Of a stretch of 5,872 nucleotides of DNA, positions 1 through 5,862 are shown one piece after another (the first letter of the stretch is position 1; every line of letters begins with the position of its first letter). The position numbers were made by a program, and so were the translations under genes. Origin of the DNA: Candidatus Solibacter sp. Its GTDB lineage: Bacteria > Acidobacteriota > Terriglobia > Bryobacterales > Bryobacteraceae. Location: positions 1 to 5,872 of the forward strand of contig JADGNT010000356.1 of NCBI GenBank assembly GCA_017883345.1. The letters run 5' to 3'. The notes under the pieces were generated by a model, which saw nothing but the letters and a program-made list of their open reading frames with translations, was not told the origin of the DNA and made no database searches.

Positions 1-252
1 CAACGCCACCGGCACGGTCACGGGATGCACCGGCATACCAATTAGCAGATCGTCGAGAAACTTCTGTCGGGCGGCGCGCTGCGCTCCGGTGTTCGCCCGT
101 GCGATGCCGTGCGCCAGTTCCAGCACCGTCACCACCGACACCGCGATCTCCGGGTCGGCGGCCTGCGCGCCAATCGCCTCCAGCATCTCGTACGCGGACT
201 GGCGCCGTCGCTCCGCGGTGATGACCACCGAGGAATCCAGGATCAGTCCCAC
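1..252 (-). CDS. vapC: PIN-domain ribonuclease toxin, VapC-type (partial, C-terminus outside window)
   Basis: This is the N-terminal 84 codons of a PIN-domain protein, probably the toxin of a type II toxin-antitoxin pair. VapC-type PIN toxins are Mg-dependent RNases that block translation by cleaving tRNA or rRNA. Seen in the sequence: a start reading MGLILDSSVVITAERRR, with the hallmark first acidic residue at Asp6 in a hydrophobic strand followed by SS, and a second block SVVTVLELAHGIARAN whose Glu46 fits the conserved second PIN acid. The C-terminal acids that complete the active site lie beyond the left edge, so catalytic competence cannot be judged. The chosen GTG start has a GGAG box at 261-264, 8 bases upstream. 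The start overlaps the end of the antitoxin gene by 10 bases, which implies translational coupling. It is too short for the ORF finder because the gene is cut and starts with GTG. PIN fold is confident; assignment to VapC rather than another PIN toxin subgroup is an inference from context. Confidence 0.88.
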   Translation of the reverse strand, partial: MGLILDSSVVITAERRRQSAYEMLEAIGAQAADPEIAVSVVTVLELAHGIARANTGAQRAARQKFLDDLLIGMPVHPVTVPVAL

Positions 253-527
253 GCCGGCGACTCCAATGGCTCCCGATGGCTGTCGATGGCGGCTTGGATA
301 TCGCGGGCGAAGTCGTCGTCCATGGTCGCGGTGGAGTCCTTCGGCATAAGCGCCAGCACTTCGGAGACCCGGCGCCGCGGCGGATCGCTGGCGCGCAGGA
401 CGGCCACCGGTTGGAGGTCCTGCTCAACCACCACTTCCACGCCTTGCCGCACTTTCTCCAGCACGGCGTGCAGGTCCCGCGCCAGTTCAGCCTCCGTCAT
501 GTGAAGTTGCGCCATATCTTCGATCAT
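243..527 (-). CDS. Type II antitoxin, Phd/YefM-like (prevent-host-death type)
   Basis: This 94-residue protein is the likely antitoxin of the adjacent PIN toxin. It would bind and inhibit the toxin and autorepress its operon through an N-terminal DNA-binding domain. The pattern M-x-E-A-E-L-ARDLHAVLEKVRQG-VEVVVEQD-LQPVAVLRA (about residues 10-46) matches the Phd/YefM plan of a helix followed by a beta-hairpin ending in PVAVL. The C-terminal part (about 66-94) is acidic and helical and ends EPLESPAWD, a tail typical of toxin-binding segments in VapC partners. The start at 527 (MIEDMAQ) is preferred because its ATG sits in an ATGA overlap with the in-frame end of the upstream reading frame; the ATG at 515 (MAQLHM) would give 90 residues and is also plausible. 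Neither has a strong ribosome binding site. An open frame continues upstream to 860 but there it only runs antisense-frame through the TfoX-like gene and is not coding. Confidence 0.88.
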   Translation of the reverse strand: MIEDMAQLHMTEAELARDLHAVLEKVRQGVEVVVEQDLQPVAVLRASDPPRRRVSEVLALMPKDSTATMDDDFARDIQAAIDSHREPLESPAWD

Positions 528-571
528 ACGTCTTTGTCGGCCTCGGCTTCCAGCGCGTCCTCGATCTCGCG
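524..571 (-). other. In-frame coding-like remnant after the TAG of the TfoX-like gene
   Basis: Immediately after the TAG at 572-574 the same frame stays open for 15 codons, reading REIEDALEAEADKDV, and then reaches TGA at 524-526. That TGA overlaps the antitoxin ATG (525-527) as ATGA. The peptide is charged and helix-prone, as is the KLERD just before the TAG, so it reads as a natural continuation. I infer that the ancestral TfoX-like protein ended here, and that the 44 bases between the two annotated genes are former coding sequence rather than a spacer. No promoter or hairpin is visible in this stretch. Confidence 0.5.
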
Positions 572-1078
572 CTAGTCGCGCTCCAACTTCGCCGGGTTGG
601 GCGCCTTCGCCCGCTTGGCGGATTTCGCCGCCTTTCTGGCGCCCGATCCCGAGGCCCGCCGCGCCCCCGGCACCTTGCCGATTCGAGGATCCCTGGCCAC
701 GATCAGCTCGCAGGCGCGCAGCGCCGCCTCCTCGAAACCCGGCGCATCCACCGGAAGCACCTGCCAGCCCGTTACCTTCTTTCCCAATACCTGAATCGAT
801 CGCATGTTCGGGAACTCGCAGCGCAGACTCTCGTGGTGCTCTACGGTGGTGGCGAGCCACACCCCGTTGTCCGCGGTCTCGTCGCGCCGGTCGCGCAATA
901 TGAGGACAATCTTGTCCTCAACGTAGACCGCAAGGCAGCCGAACATGGAGCGGGTCTGGGGCGCGAGCGCATCGATCGCGTCGAGCACGAACTCATGCGG
1001 GACGGCCTTGCGCTGTTTGACGGCGAAAGCGGTCTCGTCCAACGGGAGGACGGGCTTATTGCGACGGGATGCCGGCAT
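572..1078 (-). CDS. TfoX/YjbR-like domain protein with basic Ala/Lys tail
   Basis: A 168-residue protein of uncertain function. Residues about 25-135 form a compact domain: PHEFVLDAIDALAP, then RSMFGCLAVYVEDKIVLILRDR (the MFG motif followed by a short strand and a small-residue turn recalls the TfoX N-terminal/MmcQ-YjbR fold), NGVWLATTVEHHESL, and an end rich in FEEAALRACELI. In relatives of this fold roles range from competence regulation to unknown DNA-linked functions; I do not assign one. Residues about 137-168 are a low-complexity Ala/Lys/Arg/Gly tail that may bind nucleic acid. The ATG at 1078 is chosen because homology-like sequence begins soon after and the upstream frame runs into the GYD gene; its ribosome binding site is weak, and a GTG at 1096 is possible. 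It lies 35 bases after the GYD gene and so is probably in the same transcript. The TAG stop appears premature, as the frame continues for 15 codons. Confidence 0.72.
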   Translation of the reverse strand: MPASRRNKPVLPLDETAFAVKQRKAVPHEFVLDAIDALAPQTRSMFGCLAVYVEDKIVLILRDRRDETADNGVWLATTVEHHESLRCEFPNMRSIQVLGKKVTGWQVLPVDAPGFEEAALRACELIVARDPRIGKVPGARRASGSGARKAAKSAKRAKAPNPAKLERD

Positions 1079-1113
1079 CGGACTTAGGATACCCACAGTC
1101 AGCCGGCGGCCGG

Positions 1114-1446
1114 CTACTTGCTTGCGGTGGCCGGCTGGTAGCCCGACTGCCCCGCCTTCTGCATCGCCTCGATTCCCTCCGCGATGCTGAGCAGTGGAGT
1201 GGTCTTCACATCCTTGCAGGCTCCGCCTGCCGCGACGGCCACGGCGAATGCCGCGGCGCTGACATTGTCGGGCATCTCGAGGACTCCGATCAGGTCGTAG
1301 TCCCCGAATGCCATCCAGAACGATCCGATCTTTCCCCCGAGCTTCTCGACCACCTTGCGGACCGCCTCTACGCGGTCCTGCGGGCGCTTGATCATAGCGG
1401 CCCAAGCTTCGGCGCTGTACGATACTTGGAACAGGTAACTAGGCAC
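1114..1446 (-). CDS. GYD domain-containing protein
   Basis: A 110-residue soluble protein of the GYD family, small dimeric ferredoxin-like alpha/beta-barrel proteins of unknown biochemical role. It shows the full family pattern: PSYLFQVSYSAEAWAAMIK at the N-terminus, PQDRVEAVRKVVEKLGGKI, then the name-giving FGDYDLIGVLEMPDNVSAAAF (Gly-Asp-Tyr at about 48-50), AVAAGGACKDVKTTPLLS, and a short C-terminal helix with EGIEAMQKAG. Length matches the family. The GTG start at 1446 is set by the conserved PSYLFQ beginning and by a strong AGGGGG box 6 bases upstream; the frame is open further upstream to 1569 but that part is unlike the family and crosses a hairpin. No signal peptide or membrane segment is seen. 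It is the first gene of the small downstream cluster and is separated from nuoH by 174 bases. Family assignment is strong; function is unknown. Confidence 0.93.
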   Translation of the reverse strand: MPSYLFQVSYSAEAWAAMIKRPQDRVEAVRKVVEKLGGKIGSFWMAFGDYDLIGVLEMPDNVSAAAFAVAVAAGGACKDVKTTPLLSIAEGIEAMQKAGQSGYQPATASK

Positions 1447-1452
1447 TGTAGG

Positions 1453-1458
1453 CCCCCT
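1453..1458 (-). promoter_or_regulatory. Ribosome binding site of the GYD gene
   Basis: On the minus strand AGGGGG lies 6 bases before a GTG at 1444-1446. It is the best Shine-Dalgarno-like match in this part of the window, and together with the conserved protein start it decides for the GTG over the in-frame ATG at 1569. Confidence 0.7.
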
Positions 1459-1499
1459 TTTCAACCGGAATTTCCATTTTGGATTCCCAGGTTCTGGCC

Positions 1500-1505
1500 A
1501 GTATA
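1500..1505 (-). promoter_or_regulatory. Possible -10 element (TATACT) upstream of the GYD gene
   Basis: TATACT on the minus strand matches a sigma70-type -10 box in five of six positions and would give a leader of roughly 45-50 bases before the GTG at 1446. No convincing -35 box lies 16-18 bases upstream (CTCTAC at best), and there is no TGn extension. A single hexamer match can arise by chance, so this is only a candidate. Confidence 0.25.
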
Positions 1506-1545
1506 CACCCAACCAAGGCACCGTAGAGTAGGGGCGTCCCGCCTG

Positions 1546-1571
1546 CCATGCCGGTATTCTTACCGGCATGG
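1546..1571 (-). terminator. Strong perfect hairpin downstream of nuoH, possible transcription terminator
   Basis: CCATGCCGGTA (1546-1556) and TACCGGCATGG (1561-1571) form a perfect 11-bp stem with a 4-base loop; a G-U pair could extend it. It lies about 50 bases after the nuoH stop, in the intergenic region before the GYD gene. Neither side is followed by a T-run, so it is not a textbook intrinsic terminator; it could end transcription with a factor, protect the nuo mRNA 3' end, or be a protein-binding palindrome. Confidence 0.5.
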
Positions 1572-1579
1572 TTCGAAGA

Positions 1580-1601
1580 ACGTCGGCAAGGACGCCGACG
1601 T
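1580..1601 (-). repeat. Hairpin (inverted repeat) 2 of 3 after nuoH
   Basis: ACGTCGGC (1580-1587) and GCCGACGT (1594-1601) are exact reverse complements, making an 8-bp GC-rich stem with a 6-base loop. It sits between the small hairpin next to the nuoH stop and the 11-bp hairpin at 1546-1571. No T-run follows. It is likely part of a structured nuoH 3' untranslated region. Confidence 0.45.
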
Positions 1602-1604
1602 GGC

Positions 1605-1617
1605 AACCTGAAAGGTT
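1605..1617 (-). repeat. Small hairpin 3 of 3, adjacent to the nuoH stop codon
   Basis: AACCT (1605-1609) and AGGTT (1613-1617) pair as a 5-bp stem with a 3-base loop, ending 3 bases from the nuoH stop codon. Alone it would be unremarkable; it is listed because it is the first of three hairpins in a row. Confidence 0.3.
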
Positions 1618-1620
1618 ACG

Positions 1621-2793
1621 CTACAGCATCCCCAGCACCGCGTTGATCAACACACTCGCCATGCCGACCGGGATCGCGATCTTCCACCCGATGTTCATCA
1701 GTTGATCGTACCGGTAGCGCGGGAACGTGCCGCGGAACCAGATCATCATGTAGATGATCACCGACACCTTCACCAGGAACCAGAAGAGTCCGATCACGCC
1801 CGCGTTCACCATCGGGATGGCCAGGATGCCGCCGATCGCCACTAAGATCACCACCACCCCCAGCAGCACCTTTTGCTGCATCGCGTCCTTGAGCTTCTTG
1901 ATCAGGGTGAAGGTGGCCAGCCCCGAGCCCACAAACAGCAGCACCGGCGTGCCGTAGTTCAACGGCACGTCCAGCCACTTCACGCTCGGAAAGGGACGCA
2001 GCCAGCCGCCCCAGAACAGCGCTACCGCCACGCTCGAAACCACGAAGATGTTGGCATACTCCGCCAGGAAGTAGAGCGCCCAGCGGAAGCCGCTGTACTC
2101 GGTGTGGAACCCGGCCACCAGCTCCGATTCCGCTTCCGGCAGGTCGAACGGCGCGCGATTGGTCTCCGCCGTCGCCGCGATGATGTACAGGCCGAACGGC
2201 ACGATCATGAACCCGTAGTTGGCGAAAATTCCCCACACCCCGCGATCCAGTTGCGACTGCACGATGCCCTGCATGCTCAGCGTGCCGGCCACCATCACGC
2301 CGCTCACCAGGGCGAACGCCAGCGCCACTTCATAGCTCACCAATTGCGCCGCGCCGCGCAGCGCGCCGAGCAGCGGGTAGTGGCTGTTGGAAGACCAGCC
2401 GCCCAGAATGATGCCCAGAATGCCCACCGCCGACATCGCCGAGATCACCAGCAGGCCGACGTTCACGTCGGCCACGAAAATCGACTTGGCGAACGGGATC
2501 ACGGCAAAGGCGCTCAGCGCCGTGATGGTCGAAATGCAGGGCGCGAACCAGAAGATGGCCTTGTCGGACCCCTCCGGGATGATGTCTTCCTTGAGCAGCA
2601 GCTTCAGAGCGTCGGCGATGGGTTGCAAGAGGCCGTGCGGGCCCACCCGCATGGGGCCCAGCCGCACCTGGAAATCCGCCAGCACCTTGCGCTCCACCAG
2701 CACGATATAGCCGGCGACCAGCGGGAACGCCGCGATGATGACCAGCGTCACCAGGATGGGCATGAACAGCGGATGGTTGAGGACCGTCTGCAT
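1621..2793 (-). CDS. nuoH: NADH-quinone oxidoreductase subunit H (complex I)
   Basis: NuoH (ND1/Nqo8 family) is the membrane subunit at the joint of complex I; it forms much of the quinone-access chamber and starts the proton path (E-channel). All hallmark blocks are present: ERK at 34-36 and RLGPMRVGPHGLLQPIADALK at about 44-64; SYEVALAF with Glu155; AETNRAPFDLPEAESELVAGF at about 209-229 with Glu220, Glu222 and Glu224, then HTEYSGFRWALYFLAEY; and FRGTFPRYRYDQLM near 353-366. At 390 residues it is about 65 longer than the E. coli protein (325). The excess lies mainly between WGGW (about 261-264) and the FWFLVKV block (about 337), where two extra hydrophobic stretches occur (about 279-298 and 309-329) around a basic loop. 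The ATG at 2793 is 7 bases after the nuoN stop and has no clear ribosome binding site, so translation probably depends on coupling. It is the last gene of the nuo run. Confidence 0.98.
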   Translation of the reverse strand: MQTVLNHPLFMPILVTLVIIAAFPLVAGYIVLVERKVLADFQVRLGPMRVGPHGLLQPIADALKLLLKEDIIPEGSDKAIFWFAPCISTITALSAFAVIPFAKSIFVADVNVGLLVISAMSAVGILGIILGGWSSNSHYPLLGALRGAAQLVSYEVALAFALVSGVMVAGTLSMQGIVQSQLDRGVWGIFANYGFMIVPFGLYIIAATAETNRAPFDLPEAESELVAGFHTEYSGFRWALYFLAEYANIFVVSSVAVALFWGGWLRPFPSVKWLDVPLNYGTPVLLFVGSGLATFTLIKKLKDAMQQKVLLGVVVILVAIGGILAIPMVNAGVIGLFWFLVKVSVIIYMMIWFRGTFPRYRYDQLMNIGWKIAIPVGMASVLINAVLGML

Positions 2794-2800
2794 AAGCGTT

Positions 2801-4282
2801 TTACCGGAACAGCGAAGTCTGCGCGAACCGCAGGAACGGCTCGGGGTAGAGCCCTATGCCGAGCGTCGCCACGCCGCTCAGCCCGAGCGCGAAGCGCAGG
2901 CCGAAGCTGGTGGCGAGCGCCGGCGCCTGGGCGTCGGCGTCGCGATTGAACATGCTGCGTACAATCTTGAAGTAATAATAGATGGCCACCGCCACGTACA
3001 GCGTGGCAAACACCGCCAGGGCGTAGTGCCTGGTCTGAATCAGCGACAGGAAAATGTAGTACTTGCCCAGGAAGCCCGCGGTCGGCGGAATGCCGGCCAG
3101 CGAGAGCAGGAAAATCAGCATCAGGAACGCGTACCAGGGGTTCTTGTGGACCAGGCCCGCCACATCGTCCAGGTCCTCGCCGATGATGTTGGCGCGGCGC
3201 ATCGCCACCACCACCAGCAGCGCGCCCAGGTTCATGAAGGTGTACACCATGATGTAGACCGCGATGCCGTTGATCCCGGTGTCGTTGCCGGCGATCAGGC
3301 CGAGCAGCATGTAGCCGGCGTGGGAAATGGAGCTGTACGCCAGCAGGCGCTTGATGTTGGTCTGGTTGATGGCCGCCAGGTTGCCCACCGTCAGGGTGAG
3401 CACGGCGATCAGCGAGAGCAACGGCTCCCAGACCTCGCGCGCCGAGGCCAGCGGGCCCAGGAAGATGCGCAGCAGGAAGGCCATCGACGCCGCCGTGGAC
3501 CCCACCGAAAGGTAGGCGGTGACGGTGGTTGGCGCGCCTTCGTAGGCGTCCGGCGCCCACATGTGGAAGGGCACCGCGGAGATCTTGAAGAGCAGTCCGA
3601 CGGAGGTGGTGGTCAGCGCCAGGAAAACCATGGGATCCCAGGGCGGACGCTGCTGAATCGCACTGGCGATCATGGACAGTTTGGTGGAGCCGGCCATACC
3701 GTACATCACGGAAAATCCGTAGACCAGAAAGCCGCTGGAGAACGCGCCCAGAATGAGGTATTTCAGCGCGGCCTCATTGGAGCGCCGGTCGGTGCGCAGG
3801 AAGCCCACCATCACGTAGAAGCACAGCGCCATCAACTCCAGGCCGATGAACAGCGTGATCAGGTCCGTCCCGGTCGCCAGGAAATACATGCCGCACTGGG
3901 CGAACAGCATCAGCGCGTAGTATTCGCCGTGGTGCTCGCCCGCCACCTCCAGGTACTTGTACGAGGCCAGCGCGACGATGACGGCGGCAATCAGGAAAAT
4001 CCAGTTAAAGAAGATCGCAAAACCATCCACCGTGACGGTGCCGCCGAAGCCGCTCAGTTCGCTCACGCCGTAGGACACCAGCCACGCATGCTGCCGGTAG
4101 AGCCCGAAGCCGGTGAAGAGTTCCGCCAGCACCACGAAAATCAGCAAATACTTGCGTTGCCGCGGATCGGGAAAAATCAGAAAGTCGAACAGCAGGATGG
4201 CGCAGGCGAACAGCGCCAGCATCACCGCGGGGATGATCGAGAAGTGATCCGTGGTGGTGTAGAACTGGCTCATGTCGATCAT
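2801..4282 (-). CDS. nuoN: NADH-quinone oxidoreductase subunit N (complex I)
   Basis: NuoN (ND2/Nqo14) is one of three antiporter-like subunits of the complex I membrane arm and is thought to move one proton per cycle. At 493 residues it matches the family (E. coli 485). Diagnostic blocks: FIGLELMALCFYVMVGF with Glu149, RRSNEAALKYLILGAFSSG with Lys174, LLFKISAVPFHMWAPDAYEGAP with Lys233 on the broken helix region, NQTNIKRLLAYSSISHAGYM with Lys311, and GIPPTAGFLGKYYIF with Lys407. These charged residues form the proton-pumping axis of the family. It is a polytopic membrane protein, with about 14 helices expected. The ATG at 4282 overlaps the nuoM stop as ATGA and has a GGGAGG box 6 bases upstream, so it is preferred over the ATG at 4273. 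No key residue seems to be missing. A long open frame on the opposite strand is only a shadow caused by GC-rich codon bias. Confidence 0.98.
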   Translation of the reverse strand: MIDMSQFYTTTDHFSIIPAVMLALFACAILLFDFLIFPDPRQRKYLLIFVVLAELFTGFGLYRQHAWLVSYGVSELSGFGGTVTVDGFAIFFNWIFLIAAVIVALASYKYLEVAGEHHGEYYALMLFAQCGMYFLATGTDLITLFIGLELMALCFYVMVGFLRTDRRSNEAALKYLILGAFSSGFLVYGFSVMYGMAGSTKLSMIASAIQQRPPWDPMVFLALTTTSVGLLFKISAVPFHMWAPDAYEGAPTTVTAYLSVGSTAASMAFLLRIFLGPLASAREVWEPLLSLIAVLTLTVGNLAAINQTNIKRLLAYSSISHAGYMLLGLIAGNDTGINGIAVYIMVYTFMNLGALLVVVAMRRANIIGEDLDDVAGLVHKNPWYAFLMLIFLLSLAGIPPTAGFLGKYYIFLSLIQTRHYALAVFATLYVAVAIYYYFKIVRSMFNRDADAQAPALATSFGLRFALGLSGVATLGIGLYPEPFLRFAQTSLFR

Positions 4283-5862
4283 TGGCCGCCTCCCGCGCGC
4301 GGGCGCTCAGAAACGCCGGGCGCCGCGGGTAGCGTCATGGGTACGCCAGCGTTCTGCACCGCACCCCCGAAGTAGCCCGGCCGGACGCGCTCCACGATCT
4401 CCGCCACCGGCTGCCGCAAAATATCGAAGTAGGGCTTGGGATAAATCCCGATCCAGATCGACCACGCGATCAGCGGCACAAACAGCGCCACCTCGCGCGC
4501 CGTCATGTCCGGGATGGTCAGATTCTTGCCGTTGGTCACCTGGCCCAGCATGGTCCGCTGGTACAACCACAGCAGGTACGCCGCGCCTAGAATTACGCCC
4601 GTCACCGCGAAGGCCGCCCAGATCGGGTTGGCCTCGAACGCGCCTTGCAAAATGGTGAACTCGCCCACGAAACCGTTCAACAGCGGCAGGCCCGCCGAGC
4701 TCAGCATGGCAATGGCGAAGATGACGGCGAACTTGGGCATGACGTGCGCGAGGCCCCCGTACTCCTTGATTTCGCGCGTGTGGCGGCGCTCGTAAATGAT
4801 GCCGATCACCAGGAAGAGCATGCCGGTCGAAATCCCGTGATTCACCTGTTGCAGCACGCTGCCCGCGATCCCGTTGGGGTTCATCGAGAAGATGCCCAGC
4901 GTGCAGAAGCCCAGGTGGCTCACCGAGGAATACGCCACCAGCTTCTTCCAATCGGCCTGCATCAGGCTGACCAACGCCCCGTAGATGATGCCGACGATCG
5001 AGAGGATCGCCAGAATCTGCACGATCTTCTGATCCATCGATGCCTTGGGCAGCAGCGTCAGCGAGAATCGCAGGAAGCCGTACGTCCCCATCTTCAGCAG
5101 CACCGCGGCCAGAATCACCGAGCCCCCGGTGGGCGCCTCCACGTGCGCGTCGGGCAGCCAGGTGTGGAACGGGAACATCGGAACCTTGATGGCGAAGCCG
5201 ATGAAGAACGCCCAGAACACCCACTGCTGCGTCCCCAGCGGCAGGTTGAGCTTCATCAGCTCGGAGATTTCAAACGTGTAGGACCCGAACTGCTTGAAGT
5301 GCGCGAAATAGAGCGTCAGGATGCCCAATAGCATCAGCACGCTGCCCGCCAGGGTATACAGGAAAAACTTGATCGCCGCGTAGAGCTTTCTGGGCCCGCC
5401 CCATACGCCGATGATGAAGTACATCGGCACCAGCACCAGTTCCCAGAAAACGTAGAACAGGAAAAAATCCAGCGAGAGAAATACGCCGATCATGCCCGTC
5501 TGCAAGAGCAGGAACATCGCATAGTATTCCTTGACGCGATCCTGGATGCCGTTCCAGGAGCAGAGAATCGCGATCGAGCCCATCAGCGTGGTGAGCATGA
5601 TCAGCAACAGGCTGATGCCGTCTATGCCGATGTGGTAATTCGCGCCCAGCGTGGGAATCCACACCGCGCGCTCTTCGAACTGATACCCGGGATGGTTCAA
5701 CTGGAAGCGCGAGACCAGCGGCAACGAAATCAGAAACCCGGCCAAGCCAACCAGGTTCGCCCACAAGCGGATCAGGTCTTTGCTCTTCCCCGGAATGAAG
5801 AGCAGGACCGCGAGCCCGGCCAGCGGCGTCAGTAGAATGATGCTGAGTAAGTGCTGGTCCAT
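4279..5862 (-). CDS. nuoM: NADH-quinone oxidoreductase subunit M (complex I)
   Basis: NuoM (ND4/Nqo13) is the middle antiporter-like, proton-translocating subunit of the complex I membrane arm. At 527 residues it is close to the E. coli protein (509). Family blocks are in order: YHIGIDGISLLLIMLT (about 76-91), FFLFYVFWELVLVPMYFIIG with Glu141, FIGFAIKVPMFPFHTWLPDAH with Lys226, APTGGSVILAAVLLKMGTYG with Lys257, DWKKLVAYSSVSHLGF (304-319), QQVNHGISTGMLFLVIGIIYER, and LPLLNGFVGEF with Glu401. By alignment to E. coli NuoM these correspond to Glu144, Lys234, Lys265 and Glu407, so the pumping axis is intact. The C-terminus carries a tail of about 30 residues (about 497-527), rich in Gly, Pro and Ala, after the last conserved segment; its coding sequence contains the nuoN ribosome binding site. 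The ATG at 5862 gives the normal MDQHLLSIILLTPLAG beginning; only 10 bases precede it in the window, so its ribosome binding site is not visible. Confidence 0.98.
   Translation of the reverse strand: MDQHLLSIILLTPLAGLAVLLFIPGKSKDLIRLWANLVGLAGFLISLPLVSRFQLNHPGYQFEERAVWIPTLGANYHIGIDGISLLLIMLTTLMGSIAILCSWNGIQDRVKEYYAMFLLLQTGMIGVFLSLDFFLFYVFWELVLVPMYFIIGVWGGPRKLYAAIKFFLYTLAGSVLMLLGILTLYFAHFKQFGSYTFEISELMKLNLPLGTQQWVFWAFFIGFAIKVPMFPFHTWLPDAHVEAPTGGSVILAAVLLKMGTYGFLRFSLTLLPKASMDQKIVQILAILSIVGIIYGALVSLMQADWKKLVAYSSVSHLGFCTLGIFSMNPNGIAGSVLQQVNHGISTGMLFLVIGIIYERRHTREIKEYGGLAHVMPKFAVIFAIAMLSSAGLPLLNGFVGEFTILQGAFEANPIWAAFAVTGVILGAAYLLWLYQRTMLGQVTNGKNLTIPDMTAREVALFVPLIAWSIWIGIYPKPYFDILRQPVAEIVERVRPGYFGGAVQNAGVPMTLPAAPGVSERPRAGGGQ
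4289..4294 (-). promoter_or_regulatory. Ribosome binding site of nuoN inside the nuoM 3' end
   Basis: GGGAGG on the minus strand ends 6 bases before the nuoN ATG at 4282. It lies in the codons for the glycine-rich C-terminus of NuoM, so the end of nuoM doubles as the nuoN initiation signal. It selects the ATGA-overlap start over the in-frame ATG three codons later. Confidence 0.75.

Noticed and set aside
528..860. Upstream extension of the antitoxin frame to an ATG at 860
   Set aside because: This part overlaps the TfoX-like gene in another frame and is Gly/Arg-rich without similarity to Phd/YefM antitoxins, which begin near 515-527.
1101..1115. Small hairpin AGCCGG/CCGGCT at the end of the GYD gene
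   Set aside because: A 6-bp stem with a 3-base loop and no T-run is expected by chance in GC-rich DNA, and the next gene starts only a few bases on, so a terminator is unlikely.
1441..1526. Near-identical 11-base direct repeats (AGGCACTGTAG at 1441-1451 and AGGCACCGTAG at 1516-1526)
   Set aside because: They match in 10 of 11 bases, but one copy covers the GYD start codon and there are only two copies; this may well be chance and no associated structure is seen.
1447..1569. Upstream extension of the GYD frame to an ATG at 1569
   Set aside because: The family starts at PSYLFQ, the GTG there has a strong ribosome binding site, and the extension begins inside the 11-bp hairpin.
1873..2949. A 358-codon open frame on the plus strand opposite nuoH
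   Set aside because: Composition is again dominated by Arg, His, Gln and Ala with no domain pattern, while the minus strand encodes complete NuoH.
2735..4375. A 546-codon open frame on the plus strand opposite nuoN
   Set aside because: It is very rich in Gln, His, Arg and Gly, has no recognisable domain, and lies exactly antisense to the clearly conserved nuoN. This is the usual shadow of a GC-rich gene.
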